A DNA stretch of 40,619 bases from Methanosphaera sp. GTDB lineage: Archaea > Methanobacteriota > Methanobacteria > Methanobacteriales > Methanobacteriaceae. Every line of letters starts with the position of its first letter. Positions within the stretch are counted from its first letter, which is position 1. This document shows positions 1 to 9,800 of the stretch, one piece after another. The notes under the pieces were generated by a model that saw nothing but the letters and a program-made list of their open reading frames with translations, had not been told where the DNA came from and made no database searches. The stretch lies in assembly GCA_017430835.1 (NCBI GenBank), contig JAFRMD010000118.1, positions 1-40,619 of the forward strand. The letters run 5' to 3'. Position numbers and translations under genes: made by a program.

Positions 1-946
1 AACATCTTATGTTAAATCCAAGAAAATCTTTAATAATAAAATTATAAATAAAAACAGAAAAAAATATCAAATAATAAAGAAATTAAAAAGATTTAAAGTA
101 TGAAAAATATTGCTTAAACTGAACTTTGTTGCACGGCCTCTCTCCACGTTATATAATTGTTTTTTTTTCTTGTTTTTTTTTTGGATTTATAGAAAACATA
201 TTGAATCCTAAAGAATTACAAAGAACTCGAAAACATGCTAAATAAAACGAACTGGTCTTTGATTTAAGATTTATGAATATGATTATCTAGGGTAGAGAAG
301 ATATAAACGTCATAATACTTCCAAAAGAATATTAAATCTAATCAACAGCAAATTAGCGAAGCTAAAAACATTTAAACAAAGGATTAAAACAAGAATAAGT
401 CCAATAAAACAAATGTAAAACATTAATTAGAACATTAGGTAGGTATACGTGCAAAACATTAAAAAAAATATTGTAATTAAAAAGACAAGGAGAAGTTAAA
501 AAAAACATGATACGTCCAAAAAATTTACCCAAAAAATACTAGAAAACCTGTTCGAATTTCACTCTTTTTCACTGTAAATATTTTTCACACCTCCAAAAAT
601 AAGATTTATGTTATGAGGGGTTTCTCGCCAAGAAATTCAAATATACTTTTTATTGAAATAATAATACACATAAAGTCATAAAAAACATCAACAAAGTCAA
701 TGTTCAATTAGAATTATGTTCAACCACAGAAATAAACATAACCATACTAATTTTTAAATCAAGCACTAAAAAAATCTAAAAACAAAAATAAATAATAAAA
801 AACCAAGAATGGTCTTAAATAATAACAAAACTAGAATAACATAACAAAATAACTAAAAATTTAAATCTTTAATAGTAAAATTAGAAGATTAAAAAAAGAG
901 CAGTATAAATTGATTATCAATTAAAATGTTTAATAGAGGGGGGGGT
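1..946. other. Gene-poor, probably decayed region
   Basis: No open frame of useful length is visible on either strand. The stretch is mostly A/T with scattered stops. It holds two long T runs around 170-182, a complete Shine-Dalgarno match on the minus strand at 588-594 with no proper gene behind it, and a run of eight G at 938-945. Short islands of higher G+C (near 131-150 and 615-640) look unlike the background and may be remnants of a gene or insertion sequence, but I cannot identify them. Confidence 0.5.
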
Positions 947-2434
947 TTATGTTTTCAGGTCATCTTTTAATTCTAATTTAATAATCCAATTGTAACCTCT
1001 ACCCCCTACTTTTGTTGCTGAAATATTTTTACCATAATCCAAATCACTTTCATTTGTAATTTTTTTCATAGTATAAATATTCTTATTGTTATTATCTAAT
1101 AGGATTTTCGTAATATTTTTTTCGAATGTTATATTATTATCATTAATATTTTTAAATTTTTTAATATTGTACCCTTGAGTTTCATTTAAGTGGTTATGAT
1201 AATAGATATAATTATATTCATTAGGGTATAAATATACATTATTTTTATTATTTATTTGTTCTAAAACAATATTTTCCTCATGTCCTACTTTATATAAATT
1301 ATTTGATTCATTTAAAAGAGAAATAGAATTCAAACAACCCATTAAAATTATTAATAATATTAGTATACTAAACAATTTTTTATTTTTCACATTATTAAGT
1401 AATATTGAAATGGATAACCACATTATACCACAAACAGGAAGTAAATACTTTGCATATATTGGTGCAAATAATAGTGGTATGATAATTGCACTAACAATTA
1501 AAGTTAATAAGAATATAATAATTCCACTTAAAATGTAATAATTATCTTTATTTTTATTATCAAAGTACTGATTCAATATTATAATAATTATTAGTATTAA
1601 GAAAATTAATCCAAGAACTTGCAAAATAATGTTATTTGTTGAGTTTATAAAACTTAACAAACAGTCAAAGAAATTTTGTAAATTAAATGAAGTATTTCCA
1701 TTTCCATGTTTAGCGTTTATTTGTCCTAAAATAACAAATAACCAAGGAACATAAGATAAAATACAAATTAATGTTGAAACAAACCATTTTTTAAGTTCTG
1801 TTATTTTTTCTTTTTTATTATTAATATTTAGCAAGATATTAACAATTATAGTTAAATATATGAACCCAACACTAATTAACAAAATATTGTGAGTATATAT
1901 TGAGAATATTGAAAAAATTGTAAACAAGAGCCATGATTTTAAATCTGATTTAATTAACACATCTTTCATGTAAATAAATGACATTACCAAGAAAAATAAG
2001 CTCCAACCATACATACGTGCTGTTAAAAATTGTATGAGAAAGCCACTCATTATTCCAATACTAAATGTGAACAAACCAGCAGTAAACCAGTTATATTCTT
2101 CTTTAATTTTAGCCATTGAAATAATTATTAATAATAAATATGGAATAATTGAAACTATTTTAGAAATTAAAAGAGTATTCATAAATGAACTAAAAAGTTT
2201 TACAAAAATTATCAATATAAAGTAATATAATGGAGGATGCACATCATTTAAAATAATACTCCACATTTCGTTTAATGGAAATTGAATGATTGAAAGTGTA
2301 AAGTACTCATCTACGTGAATATATGTTTTATTAAGTGGGCTAATAAACATATATAACAGAATAATCATACTAATTATAAAAAATATCTTTCCTATTAAAT
2401 CCCGTTTTTCACTTATTGAATTAAATAAATTCAT
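947..2434 (-). CDS. GT-C type integral membrane glycosyltransferase (PMT/ArnT-like)
   Basis: The product is about 495 residues and very hydrophobic, with roughly ten or more membrane segments and a short hydrophilic C-terminal part. Just after the first membrane segment comes a HVDEYFT stretch, followed by DVHPPLYY. This acidic pair plus HPPLYY layout is typical of lipid-phosphate-sugar dependent glycosyltransferases of the GT39/GT83 type. By family knowledge such enzymes use a polyprenyl-phosphate sugar on the outer face of the membrane; the acceptor here is unknown. I start the gene at the ATG at 2434 because GGTGAT lies four bases upstream; an in-frame TTG at 2446 would put that site inside the gene. 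It is divergent from the LicD genes to the right. A run of eight G (C on its own strand) begins one base after the stop codon. Confidence 0.75.
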   Translation of the reverse strand: MNLFNSISEKRDLIGKIFFIISMIILLYMFISPLNKTYIHVDEYFTLSIIQFPLNEMWSIILNDVHPPLYYFILIIFVKLFSSFMNTLLISKIVSIIPYLLLIIISMAKIKEEYNWFTAGLFTFSIGIMSGFLIQFLTARMYGWSLFFLVMSFIYMKDVLIKSDLKSWLLFTIFSIFSIYTHNILLISVGFIYLTIIVNILLNINNKKEKITELKKWFVSTLICILSYVPWLFVILGQINAKHGNGNTSFNLQNFFDCLLSFINSTNNIILQVLGLIFLILIIIIILNQYFDNKNKDNYYILSGIIIFLLTLIVSAIIIPLLFAPIYAKYLLPVCGIMWLSISILLNNVKNKKLFSILILLIILMGCLNSISLLNESNNLYKVGHEENIVLEQINNKNNVYLYPNEYNYIYYHNHLNETQGYNIKKFKNINDNNITFEKNITKILLDNNNKNIYTMKKITNESDLDYGKNISATKVGGRGYNWIIKLELKDDLKT

Positions 2435-2560
2435 TTTTATCACCAAGTTGTTATGTTATATTTTTGTTTTATACTTTATTTAAAGTAATGTCCTCATTTT
2501 TTTAAATAATTCATGTAATTAAAGAATGAAAATTTATTAAAATTAATTTGCTAACACTTA

Positions 2561-2569
2561 TTTTATATG
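2561..2569 (+). promoter_or_regulatory. Candidate TATA box for the first LicD gene
   Basis: TTTTATATG lies in the 194-base gap between the divergent membrane glycosyltransferase and LicD genes. A start about 27 bases downstream would leave a leader of roughly 37 bases. The whole gap is AT-rich, so chance matches are likely. Confidence 0.3.
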
Positions 2570-2628
2570 ATTTAATTTACATAATTACATAGTATAAGAA
2601 AGTTTAACTTTAATGGTAAGTTGATTTA

Positions 2629-4059
2629 ATGAATATCTGTGAAGAGAATATGGAATATATTGATGAACATGATGATGAAAATTGGATAAAAACATCACAT
2701 ATTTCTATAGAATCAAAAAATGGATTAATAAAAGTTATTAAAAGAAAAAATATGCCTTCACAACAATTATATTATAACCCTTATGTGAAGTTATCTGGAA
2801 ATTTTGAGATAAATCTTTTAATTCAATCAGATAATGGTGAATATATTAGTTTTTTACTGAATGATGAACCGGCTTATACTGATACGGCATTTGGTTGGAG
2901 AAATATTTCTAAATGGACTTCTTTAAGAATAAAAAGGATAAAAAATAATGTTCAAATATTTTATGATAATTCTATGAAGCCTCAATCTGTTAAAAAAATT
3001 TCGAAAGATGATTTGTTTTTCATATTTAGATTCAATGGGTTTAATGATGAAAATTTCTTGCATATTAAAGAATTTTGGATTAAAATGGATGATAAATTAG
3101 TGTTTACAGAAAATTATTTGAATATGGATTCTGAAAATCTTATTAAACTATTGAATATTATTAAAAAGAGACAAAATACTATTGAAAAGAATTATGAAAT
3201 TTTATCAGATAATCATACTCAATTATTAGATTTTGTGTCTTCAGATATAAAATTAGAGACAATAGGTGCTTTAAATTATGTTCAAGAATTTTGTCAAGAA
3301 ATATTGGATTTTATTGTATCTGTCTGTAACAAACATGAATTAAAGTACTGGTTAGATTTTGGTTCATTATTAGGGGCTATTCGTCATAAAAATTTTATTC
3401 CATGGGATGATGATCTTGATATTGGAATGATGAGAACTGATTTTAATAAACTTTTACAAGTATTACCCAAAGAAATAGAAAATAAAAAATTAAATCAACA
3501 TTTCATTATTAAAATTGATGTACCTATACATTATGGTGAAATATCTAGGACATTTCTACAGTTATTATTTGTTGATAAAGATAAAAAAGCTTTGTCATGG
3601 GTTGATGTTTTTGCATATGATTATTTAGGGGAATATGATGGGACTATATATAAGAAATATCTAAATCAAAGAGAAATCTTTAACCAAAAAATACTTCAAG
3701 GAATTCCAAGACAAAATATTGAAAAAGAAATGTATAATTATTTAAATTTAAGTTATACTTACCAGGAGCATGTTATTCATGGTCCAGATGGAACTACAAT
3801 TGCAATGAAAAAAAGTAAAGTGAATATTTTAGATAGTAATAATATTTTTCCTTTAAAGAAACATGTGTTTTCAGGTAAAGACTATTATATACCTAATGAT
3901 TATGATTATTACTTAAAAAGTATTTATGGAGATTATATGAAACCGGTTTTTTCAAATTCTCATAAGCAATCAGATTTTATTAAAAAACAAGAAAATTTTG
4001 ATGATTATTGTGAATATTATTTAGAAATTATTCGAAAGATTAATGAAGAATTTAATTAA
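2629..4059 (+). CDS. LicD family protein with N-terminal beta-sandwich-like domain
   Basis: The product is 476 residues. The C-terminal half is a LicD-family nucleotidyltransferase-like domain: YWLDFGSLLGA, then RHKNFIPWDDDLDIGMM at about residues 250-268. It keeps both the GS motif and the acidic metal-binding cluster WDDDLD. LicD proteins transfer phosphocholine or related groups to surface sugars; the donor and acceptor here are unknown. The first 150 residues form a separate domain, rich in predicted strands (FEINLLI, SLRIKRIK, NVQIFYD), that resembles concanavalin/LamG-type sugar-binding folds. A close copy of this domain occurs in the inverted gene at 5160-6635. Residues 175-200 may form a short coil. 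No strong membrane segment or signal peptide is seen, so it is probably cytoplasmic. The start has only a weak upstream site (GGTAAGTTGAT). It is followed after 46 bases by a second LicD gene. Confidence 0.85.
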   Translation: MNICEENMEYIDEHDDENWIKTSHISIESKNGLIKVIKRKNMPSQQLYYNPYVKLSGNFEINLLIQSDNGEYISFLLNDEPAYTDTAFGWRNISKWTSLRIKRIKNNVQIFYDNSMKPQSVKKISKDDLFFIFRFNGFNDENFLHIKEFWIKMDDKLVFTENYLNMDSENLIKLLNIIKKRQNTIEKNYEILSDNHTQLLDFVSSDIKLETIGALNYVQEFCQEILDFIVSVCNKHELKYWLDFGSLLGAIRHKNFIPWDDDLDIGMMRTDFNKLLQVLPKEIENKKLNQHFIIKIDVPIHYGEISRTFLQLLFVDKDKKALSWVDVFAYDYLGEYDGTIYKKYLNQREIFNQKILQGIPRQNIEKEMYNYLNLSYTYQEHVIHGPDGTTIAMKKSKVNILDSNNIFPLKKHVFSGKDYYIPNDYDYYLKSIYGDYMKPVFSNSHKQSDFIKKQENFDDYCEYYLEIIRKINEEFN

Positions 4060-4105
4060 TGCCCTTACAATAAATCAAAATAAGAATATATCGGGAGATT
4101 TTTTT

Positions 4106-5152
4106 ATGATTAATTATTTAAATAAATTATTTGAAAAAAAGAATCGGATTAATTCTAAGGAAGAAATAGAAAATAAAATGGATAGTATAGATGAAAAAAT
4201 TGTTAAATTATCAAAAAAAAATCAAAAATTAAATAATAAAATAAAAAAATTGCATAAGAATTTCTTAAATTTACAAAAGGATAACGAAGAAATATTAAAT
4301 TCATATAATGAACAGTTTGCTACAATTTTTCTTTTTTATGATTTAAAACCTAAAGGCGTTTTAAAGAATGTATTTATTTTATCACAAGAATTATTGAACT
4401 TAATTGTAAACATTTGTAATAAACATGGACTTACTTATTGGTTAGACTATGGAACTTTGCTTGGAGCTCAAAGACATAATTCTTTTGTACCCTGGGATGA
4501 TGATATTGATATTGCTATGATGAGAACTGATTTTAATAAATTTTTGGAAATCATTTCATTAGAACTTGATGAATTAAAAATATCAAAAAAAATTTCTGTA
4601 AATATAAATCGGTTAAATGTTTCAGGATATCCCATACCATTTATTCAAATTTTTTACCAACCACTTGTTGGAAGTATTTTTGCAGGTTTAGATATATTCC
4701 CTTATGATTATATAAGTAATAATACATTAGATAGTAAAACTTTTCTTAAGGAGAAAATAAATTTTAATAAAAAAATATTAAATGGTGTTGATAGAAACCA
4801 AGCTATTAATGATTCATATCAAAATTTGGATTTAACGACTGAAAAAACAAATTACCTAATATCTGGTGTTGATGGAGTTAGAGGTGGAGTTAAAGATTAT
4901 AAATTTCAAATAATGGAAACATCAAGAATTTTTCCTTTGAAAAAAATAGAATTTAATAATCAAGAATATAACTGTCCAAATGATATAGATTATTATTTAA
5001 AGTGTATTTATGGAGAATATATGGAAATACCTAAGATTATTCACCATCATCATTACAGATTAAAATCGTTGATGAAAAATAAAGAAACGGATAAAATATA
5101 TAAAGAAGAAATAAGAATTTTAGTTGAAATAAATAAAAAATATGAGGAGTAA
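4106..5152 (+). CDS. LicD family protein with N-terminal coiled coil
   Basis: The product is 348 residues from the ATG at 4106, chosen because GGGAGAT lies seven bases upstream; an earlier in-frame ATG at 4043 would overlap the preceding gene and has no such site. Residues 10-75 are a lysine- and glutamate-rich coiled coil. The rest is a LicD domain with YWLDYGTLLGA and an intact PWDDDIDIAMM motif at about residues 128-138, so it should be catalytically competent. It lacks the beta-sandwich domain of its neighbour. The conserved late GVDG and DIDYYLK stretches are present. It probably shares a transcript with the LicD gene just upstream and converges with a third LicD gene, with seven bases between the stop codons. 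Confidence 0.85.
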   Translation: MINYLNKLFEKKNRINSKEEIENKMDSIDEKIVKLSKKNQKLNNKIKKLHKNFLNLQKDNEEILNSYNEQFATIFLFYDLKPKGVLKNVFILSQELLNLIVNICNKHGLTYWLDYGTLLGAQRHNSFVPWDDDIDIAMMRTDFNKFLEIISLELDELKISKKISVNINRLNVSGYPIPFIQIFYQPLVGSIFAGLDIFPYDYISNNTLDSKTFLKEKINFNKKILNGVDRNQAINDSYQNLDLTTEKTNYLISGVDGVRGGVKDYKFQIMETSRIFPLKKIEFNNQEYNCPNDIDYYLKCIYGEYMEIPKIIHHHHYRLKSLMKNKETDKIYKEEIRILVEINKKYEE

Positions 5153-5159
5153 AAAAATA

Positions 5160-6635
5160 TTAGAGGTCATTAACATCTCTTAGTAAAATCAAATATTTTT
5201 CCAAATATTCCTCAGAATTTTGTTTATTTCTTAGCATTTGAAATAATTCTTCATCATAATTAATTTTAGGATTATAATATTCTCCATATTTTATTGTTAG
5301 ATATTTATCATAATTATTTGGGCATTTAAATTTTTCACCATTGAATTTTTTCAATGTTGTAGGTATAATATCCGATGTATTCCAGATATGTACTTGTGTT
5401 TCTTGTTTTTCTGTAATTCCATCTACCCCTTGAATTATGAAATCTTTTTTGTTTTTACTTAATTCTAATTTTTCATATAATATTTTTTCAGCATTTCTTC
5501 GTGTTTCTCCATTTAATATATTTTTTTGGAATGATTGAATTTCATTGTTATATTTTTCAATAATTGTTTCATTAAAATTTATTAAAAAATCATAAGCATA
5601 AATATTTGCGGATGAAAGAATGTTTCCTTCATTATCACAGTATTTAACTTTGATGTATGTTCTGATTTCATCATTTTCAGTAAGTTCATCTATTGTTATG
5701 ATTAAATTTTCTCTTATGTTAGTTAATATGGCTTCTTTTTTAATATCTGTTATTACCTTATTAAAATCAAATCTTAATAATCCTAAACTAATTTCATAGT
5801 CCCAAGGAATAAATCCTTCATGACGAACTGCCCCTAATAACGTACTATTATCTAACCAGTAAGTATAATCTTTTTTTTCACAAATATTAACAATAAACTT
5901 CAGTAATTCTTCGCTGATATTTTGTATAAGCTTTACATTTTTTTTGGGTTTAATTTCAGCATCATTTGATAGGAATTTCATTAAATTTTTTAAAGAATCA
6001 TAGGGTTCAATAATTTTTTCTATTTGATTTAATTTATCAGTTACTTCATACATTCTTTCTTTTGTCGTGCTTACTTCTCTTAAAATATATTCAAAATCAT
6101 TCTTGACACCAATATCTAAAAATTTAATTTGATTATTTTCAAATATGGTAAAATTTTTAAAATATAATTTATTTTCATCTTCAAGACCAATAAATCTTAT
6201 TAAGAAATATAAATTATTTATTTGATTTTTATATATTGCTTGAGGCTTTTTTGGATTTCCATAGTATACTTCAATTATATCATTTGTTCTTTTAATCCTT
6301 AAGGAAGTCCAATCGGGCATTTCACGCCAGCCTGTAATAGTACCACCATAATGGGGTGAAGTATTTAAAATAAAGGTTATATATGTTCCATTAATAGCTT
6401 TAACATCCATGGATATTTCGAAGTTATCCTTTAATGTTAATTTTGGAAATAATATTTGTTCATCAGAAATTCCATTTTTTTTAATAATGGTTACACAATC
6501 TTCATCAACTACTGTAGATAATGAGGAATCAATGTGCCATAATGATTCATCATGTGCTCCTTCATTTTTTAATAATGAATTTGAGTTAATAGTTTTATTT
6601 TCATTACTTTTTTTATTTGTTGATAATTTTATCAT
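5160..6635 (-). CDS. LicD-like pseudoenzyme with N-terminal beta-sandwich-like domain
   Basis: The product is 491 residues with the same layout as the gene at 2629-4059: a strand-rich N-terminal domain (about 20-165), a coil (about 180-210), then a LicD domain. The catalytic motifs are changed. Where the intact paralogs have WDDDLDI or WDDDIDI, this one reads WDYEISL (near residue 277), and the GS/GT motif in WLDxGTLLG reads WLDNSTLLG. The flanking conserved parts, RHEGFIPWD, YAYDFL and GVDG, are kept, so the fold is probably intact while metal binding is lost. The reading frame is open throughout, so this is not a decaying gene in the usual sense. The start at 6635 has GAGGTT five bases upstream. 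It may serve as a regulatory or binding partner of the two active paralogs. Confidence 0.8.
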   Translation of the reverse strand: MIKLSTNKKSNENKTINSNSLLKNEGAHDESLWHIDSSLSTVVDEDCVTIIKKNGISDEQILFPKLTLKDNFEISMDVKAINGTYITFILNTSPHYGGTITGWREMPDWTSLRIKRTNDIIEVYYGNPKKPQAIYKNQINNLYFLIRFIGLEDENKLYFKNFTIFENNQIKFLDIGVKNDFEYILREVSTTKERMYEVTDKLNQIEKIIEPYDSLKNLMKFLSNDAEIKPKKNVKLIQNISEELLKFIVNICEKKDYTYWLDNSTLLGAVRHEGFIPWDYEISLGLLRFDFNKVITDIKKEAILTNIRENLIITIDELTENDEIRTYIKVKYCDNEGNILSSANIYAYDFLINFNETIIEKYNNEIQSFQKNILNGETRRNAEKILYEKLELSKNKKDFIIQGVDGITEKQETQVHIWNTSDIIPTTLKKFNGEKFKCPNNYDKYLTIKYGEYYNPKINYDEELFQMLRNKQNSEEYLEKYLILLRDVNDL

Positions 6636-6758
6636 TTTATAACCTCTAAATTAATAATTTCTTAAAAAAAGTTTTTTTCATAAATTCCTTTAAAATATAT
6701 TTCTTTTAATTAAATTTATTAAAAATGCAATAATTGATTAAACAATTAATTATATTAA

Positions 6759-6767
6759 TTATATAAT
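6759..6767 (+). promoter_or_regulatory. Candidate TATA box upstream of the triple glycosyltransferase
   Basis: TTATATAAT lies in the divergent gap between the inverted LicD gene and the GT2-GT2-GT4 gene, and would place a start near 6790, about 23 bases before the ATG. Just before it is a perfect 9-base tandem repeat, TTAATTATA twice (6746-6763), overlapping the box. Assignment is weak because the gap is almost all A/T. Confidence 0.3.
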
Positions 6768-6812
6768 TTAATATATACATATTGTATATTTATATTTTTA
6801 TTGGTGGATAAG

Positions 6813-9800
6813 ATGGTTAAAATTTCGGTAATAGTTCCTGTTTATAATGCTGAAAATTTTTTGGATGAATCAATTAATAGCCTATTAAATCAAACTTTTA
6901 CAGATATTGAAGTAATATGTGTTAATGATGGTTCAAAAGATAATTCTTTAGAAATGTTGCAAAATTTTTCTAAAATCGATTCTAGAGTAAAAGTTATCGA
7001 TAAAGAAAATGGGGGCTGTGGTTCTGCAAGAAATAGATCATTGGATAATGCAACGGGGGAATATGTTTACTTTTTTGATCCAGATGATTATTTAATAGAT
7101 GTTTCTTTTGAAAAATTATATCAAAATGCGATAAATAATGATTCTGATTTAGTAATTTCAAAAATTGCTCGTTTTAGGGATGGAAAACCTGTTGATTATA
7201 GTATTCCAGGATATGATTTTGAAAAAAAGTTTCCTAATGTAAATTTTGATAGTTATACTTTTGATTATCATGATGTAAAAGAATATGTTTTAAATGCTTC
7301 TTTTGCTCCCTGGACTAAATTATATAAAAAAGCATTTCTTGATAAATATGGGGATTTCAGATTTCCTGAAAATGTAGCATTTGATGATGTGCCTTTTCAT
7401 GTGAAATCAATGATAAGAGCCAAAAAAATTTCTTTTGTTCCAGAATTTTTTTACCGATATCGTCTTTCTAATCCAAATTCAGTTAATAACACATCATCAA
7501 ATGGAATAGATATTTTTAGGATATGTGATATTGTAGAAGATATTTTAAAGCAGGAAAAATGTTTTGATGAGTTCATATCTGAATTTGTTTATTTTAAAAT
7601 TAGACAGGTGATAAATTACATATTAACTACAGCAACAGAAGAATATTTTCAAGTTGCTAAATCAGAATTTCTTAAAATTAATTCATTATATTTTTCAAAT
7701 AAATGTTTTGATAAATCAGTTATACCTCTTGTATTAATGAATAGATTTAAAAAAGTATTAATATCTGATTCATTTAAGGAATATAAAGTTAATATTGATT
7801 TAATTAACGCTAATAAGAAAGATATGCGAATATCAAAAGAAAATAAACAATTAAAAGAAAAAAATCAAAGTATAAATAAAAAATTATCTGCTTTAAGTGA
7901 TTTTAAAAAAGGTATTATTGATAAAGATATAAAAAGTCTTGATAAAAAAATTAAAGGTACGAAGTTGGATATGAAAAAAAATTATTCGTCATTGGATAAT
8001 TTAAATAGTGAATTTAATAATACAATTACTCAAAAGTTAAAAAATTCAAATAATATTTGGCCATTATTATCAATCATATTACCATCATACAATGTTGTAG
8101 ATTACATCGATGAATGTATTAAAAGTGTATTAAATCAAACATTAAAAAATATAGAAATAATCTGCGTAGATGCAAATTCAACAGATGGGACCCTAGAAAT
8201 TTTAAAAGAATACTCTCAAAAAGATTCACGAATAAAATTGATAATTTCGGATGAAAAAAGTTATGGTCATCAAATGAATTTAGGGATTTCTGAAGCAAGA
8301 GGAGAATATATAGGAATAGTTGAAACAGACGATTATATTAAAGAAGATATGTTCGAAACGTTATATATGTTAACTGAAAATTCAACTGTTGATATAGCCA
8401 AAGTAAACTTCTGGCATATGAACAAAAATTATTCAAAAATTATTGATTTAAAAGTTGATGGAACAAAACAGAACTTACCTGAAATTAAATTCACGATTTT
8501 TGATGATGAAAATATTTTAAATGGACATCCGTGTATTTGGGCCGCCATTTATAAAAGAAAATTATTGATAGCGAATAATATTAAATTTATGGAAGAACCT
8601 GGAGGAGCATGGGTAGATAATCCATTTTTATTTGAAACGATGATACATGCAAAATCAATAAAGTACCTGGATAAACCCTATTATTACTATCGTGAATCAA
8701 ATTTAAACTCATCTACAAATAACTTATCCGATTTAACACTACCTATGAAAAGAATGAACAATGTACTAGATATTCTTGAAAACAATTCTTGTAATAATGA
8801 AAAAGTATTAAAAGCATTATATGTTAGAATTTTTTGGCATTTCCGAGATATATTAAGTAAAGATAATTTCGAAGAACAAAAAGAAATGACTTGTTCTAGT
8901 ATGTATCAAGTAGCAAAGAGGATGAATAAGAAGATTATCAAAAAATACTTTAAGAAGCAAGATGTTGATTTATATGAGAAAATTTTATCTTTTTCTTCCT
9001 ATGTTACAAATATCCTTTTAGTTTCATCTGATAATAACAAAACATCTGGTGCTTTCCTTAGCATGGCTAATTTAGCATTAAATTTAAAAAATAAATATCA
9101 TCTAGGTGTGAAAATATTACTTCCATATGATAGTCATGGAAAAGAAGTTCTAAATTCGTTAAACTTGGAATATGATATTATTCCTTCGGAAGATTGGGTG
9201 ATTCCTTTATCAAAACTTCATGATAAAGATGTGTTACCTGAAATTGAAAGAAAGAAAAAAGTTAATGAAGAAGCAATTAACAAGATTACCCAATATTTAA
9301 AAAGTAATAAGATAGATCTTGTACATATTAACACAACATATTCATATGTAGCAGCTATTGCTTCTTTAAAAGTTGGAATTCCATTTGTATGGCACTTACG
9401 AGAATTCCTTGAAGAAGATCAAAACAACACTTTATGGGATAGGAAAAAGGGAAATGAATTAATAAATAAATCAACAAAAGTTATTGCCATATCAGATAGC
9501 ATATATAAGAAATATGAAAATATTTTTGACAAAGAGAAATTAGTACGAGTACATAATGGAATAGATGCAACACGTTTCTATAAACCAACTAAAAAGTTGT
9601 TTGAGAATTCAACAATTAAATTCATATTTGTAGGCGGATTTGAATATTATAAAGGACAAACAGAATTTGCCGAAGCATGTGTCAAATTATATCAAAAAGG
9701 ATACACGAATTTTGAAGTTAACTTTGTAGGACTTGGAACCCGAAAAATTCGAGAAGAAGTTAAAGATATTTTCGAAAAGGCAAACATTACTAACGTGAAC

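Noticed and set aside
131..160. Insertion-sequence end near CTTTGTTGCACGGCC
   Set aside because: It vaguely recalls terminal repeats of some insertion sequences, but I found no matching inverted copy and no transposase in the window.
4043..4105. Upstream extension of the second LicD gene to an ATG inside the first
   Set aside because: The ATG at 4106 has GGGAGAT at a good distance; the earlier ATG has no such site and overlaps the preceding gene.
6746..6763. Tandem TTAATTATA as a specific operator
   Set aside because: The surrounding sequence is almost pure A/T, so such short repeats are expected by chance; kept only as a remark under the TATA candidate.
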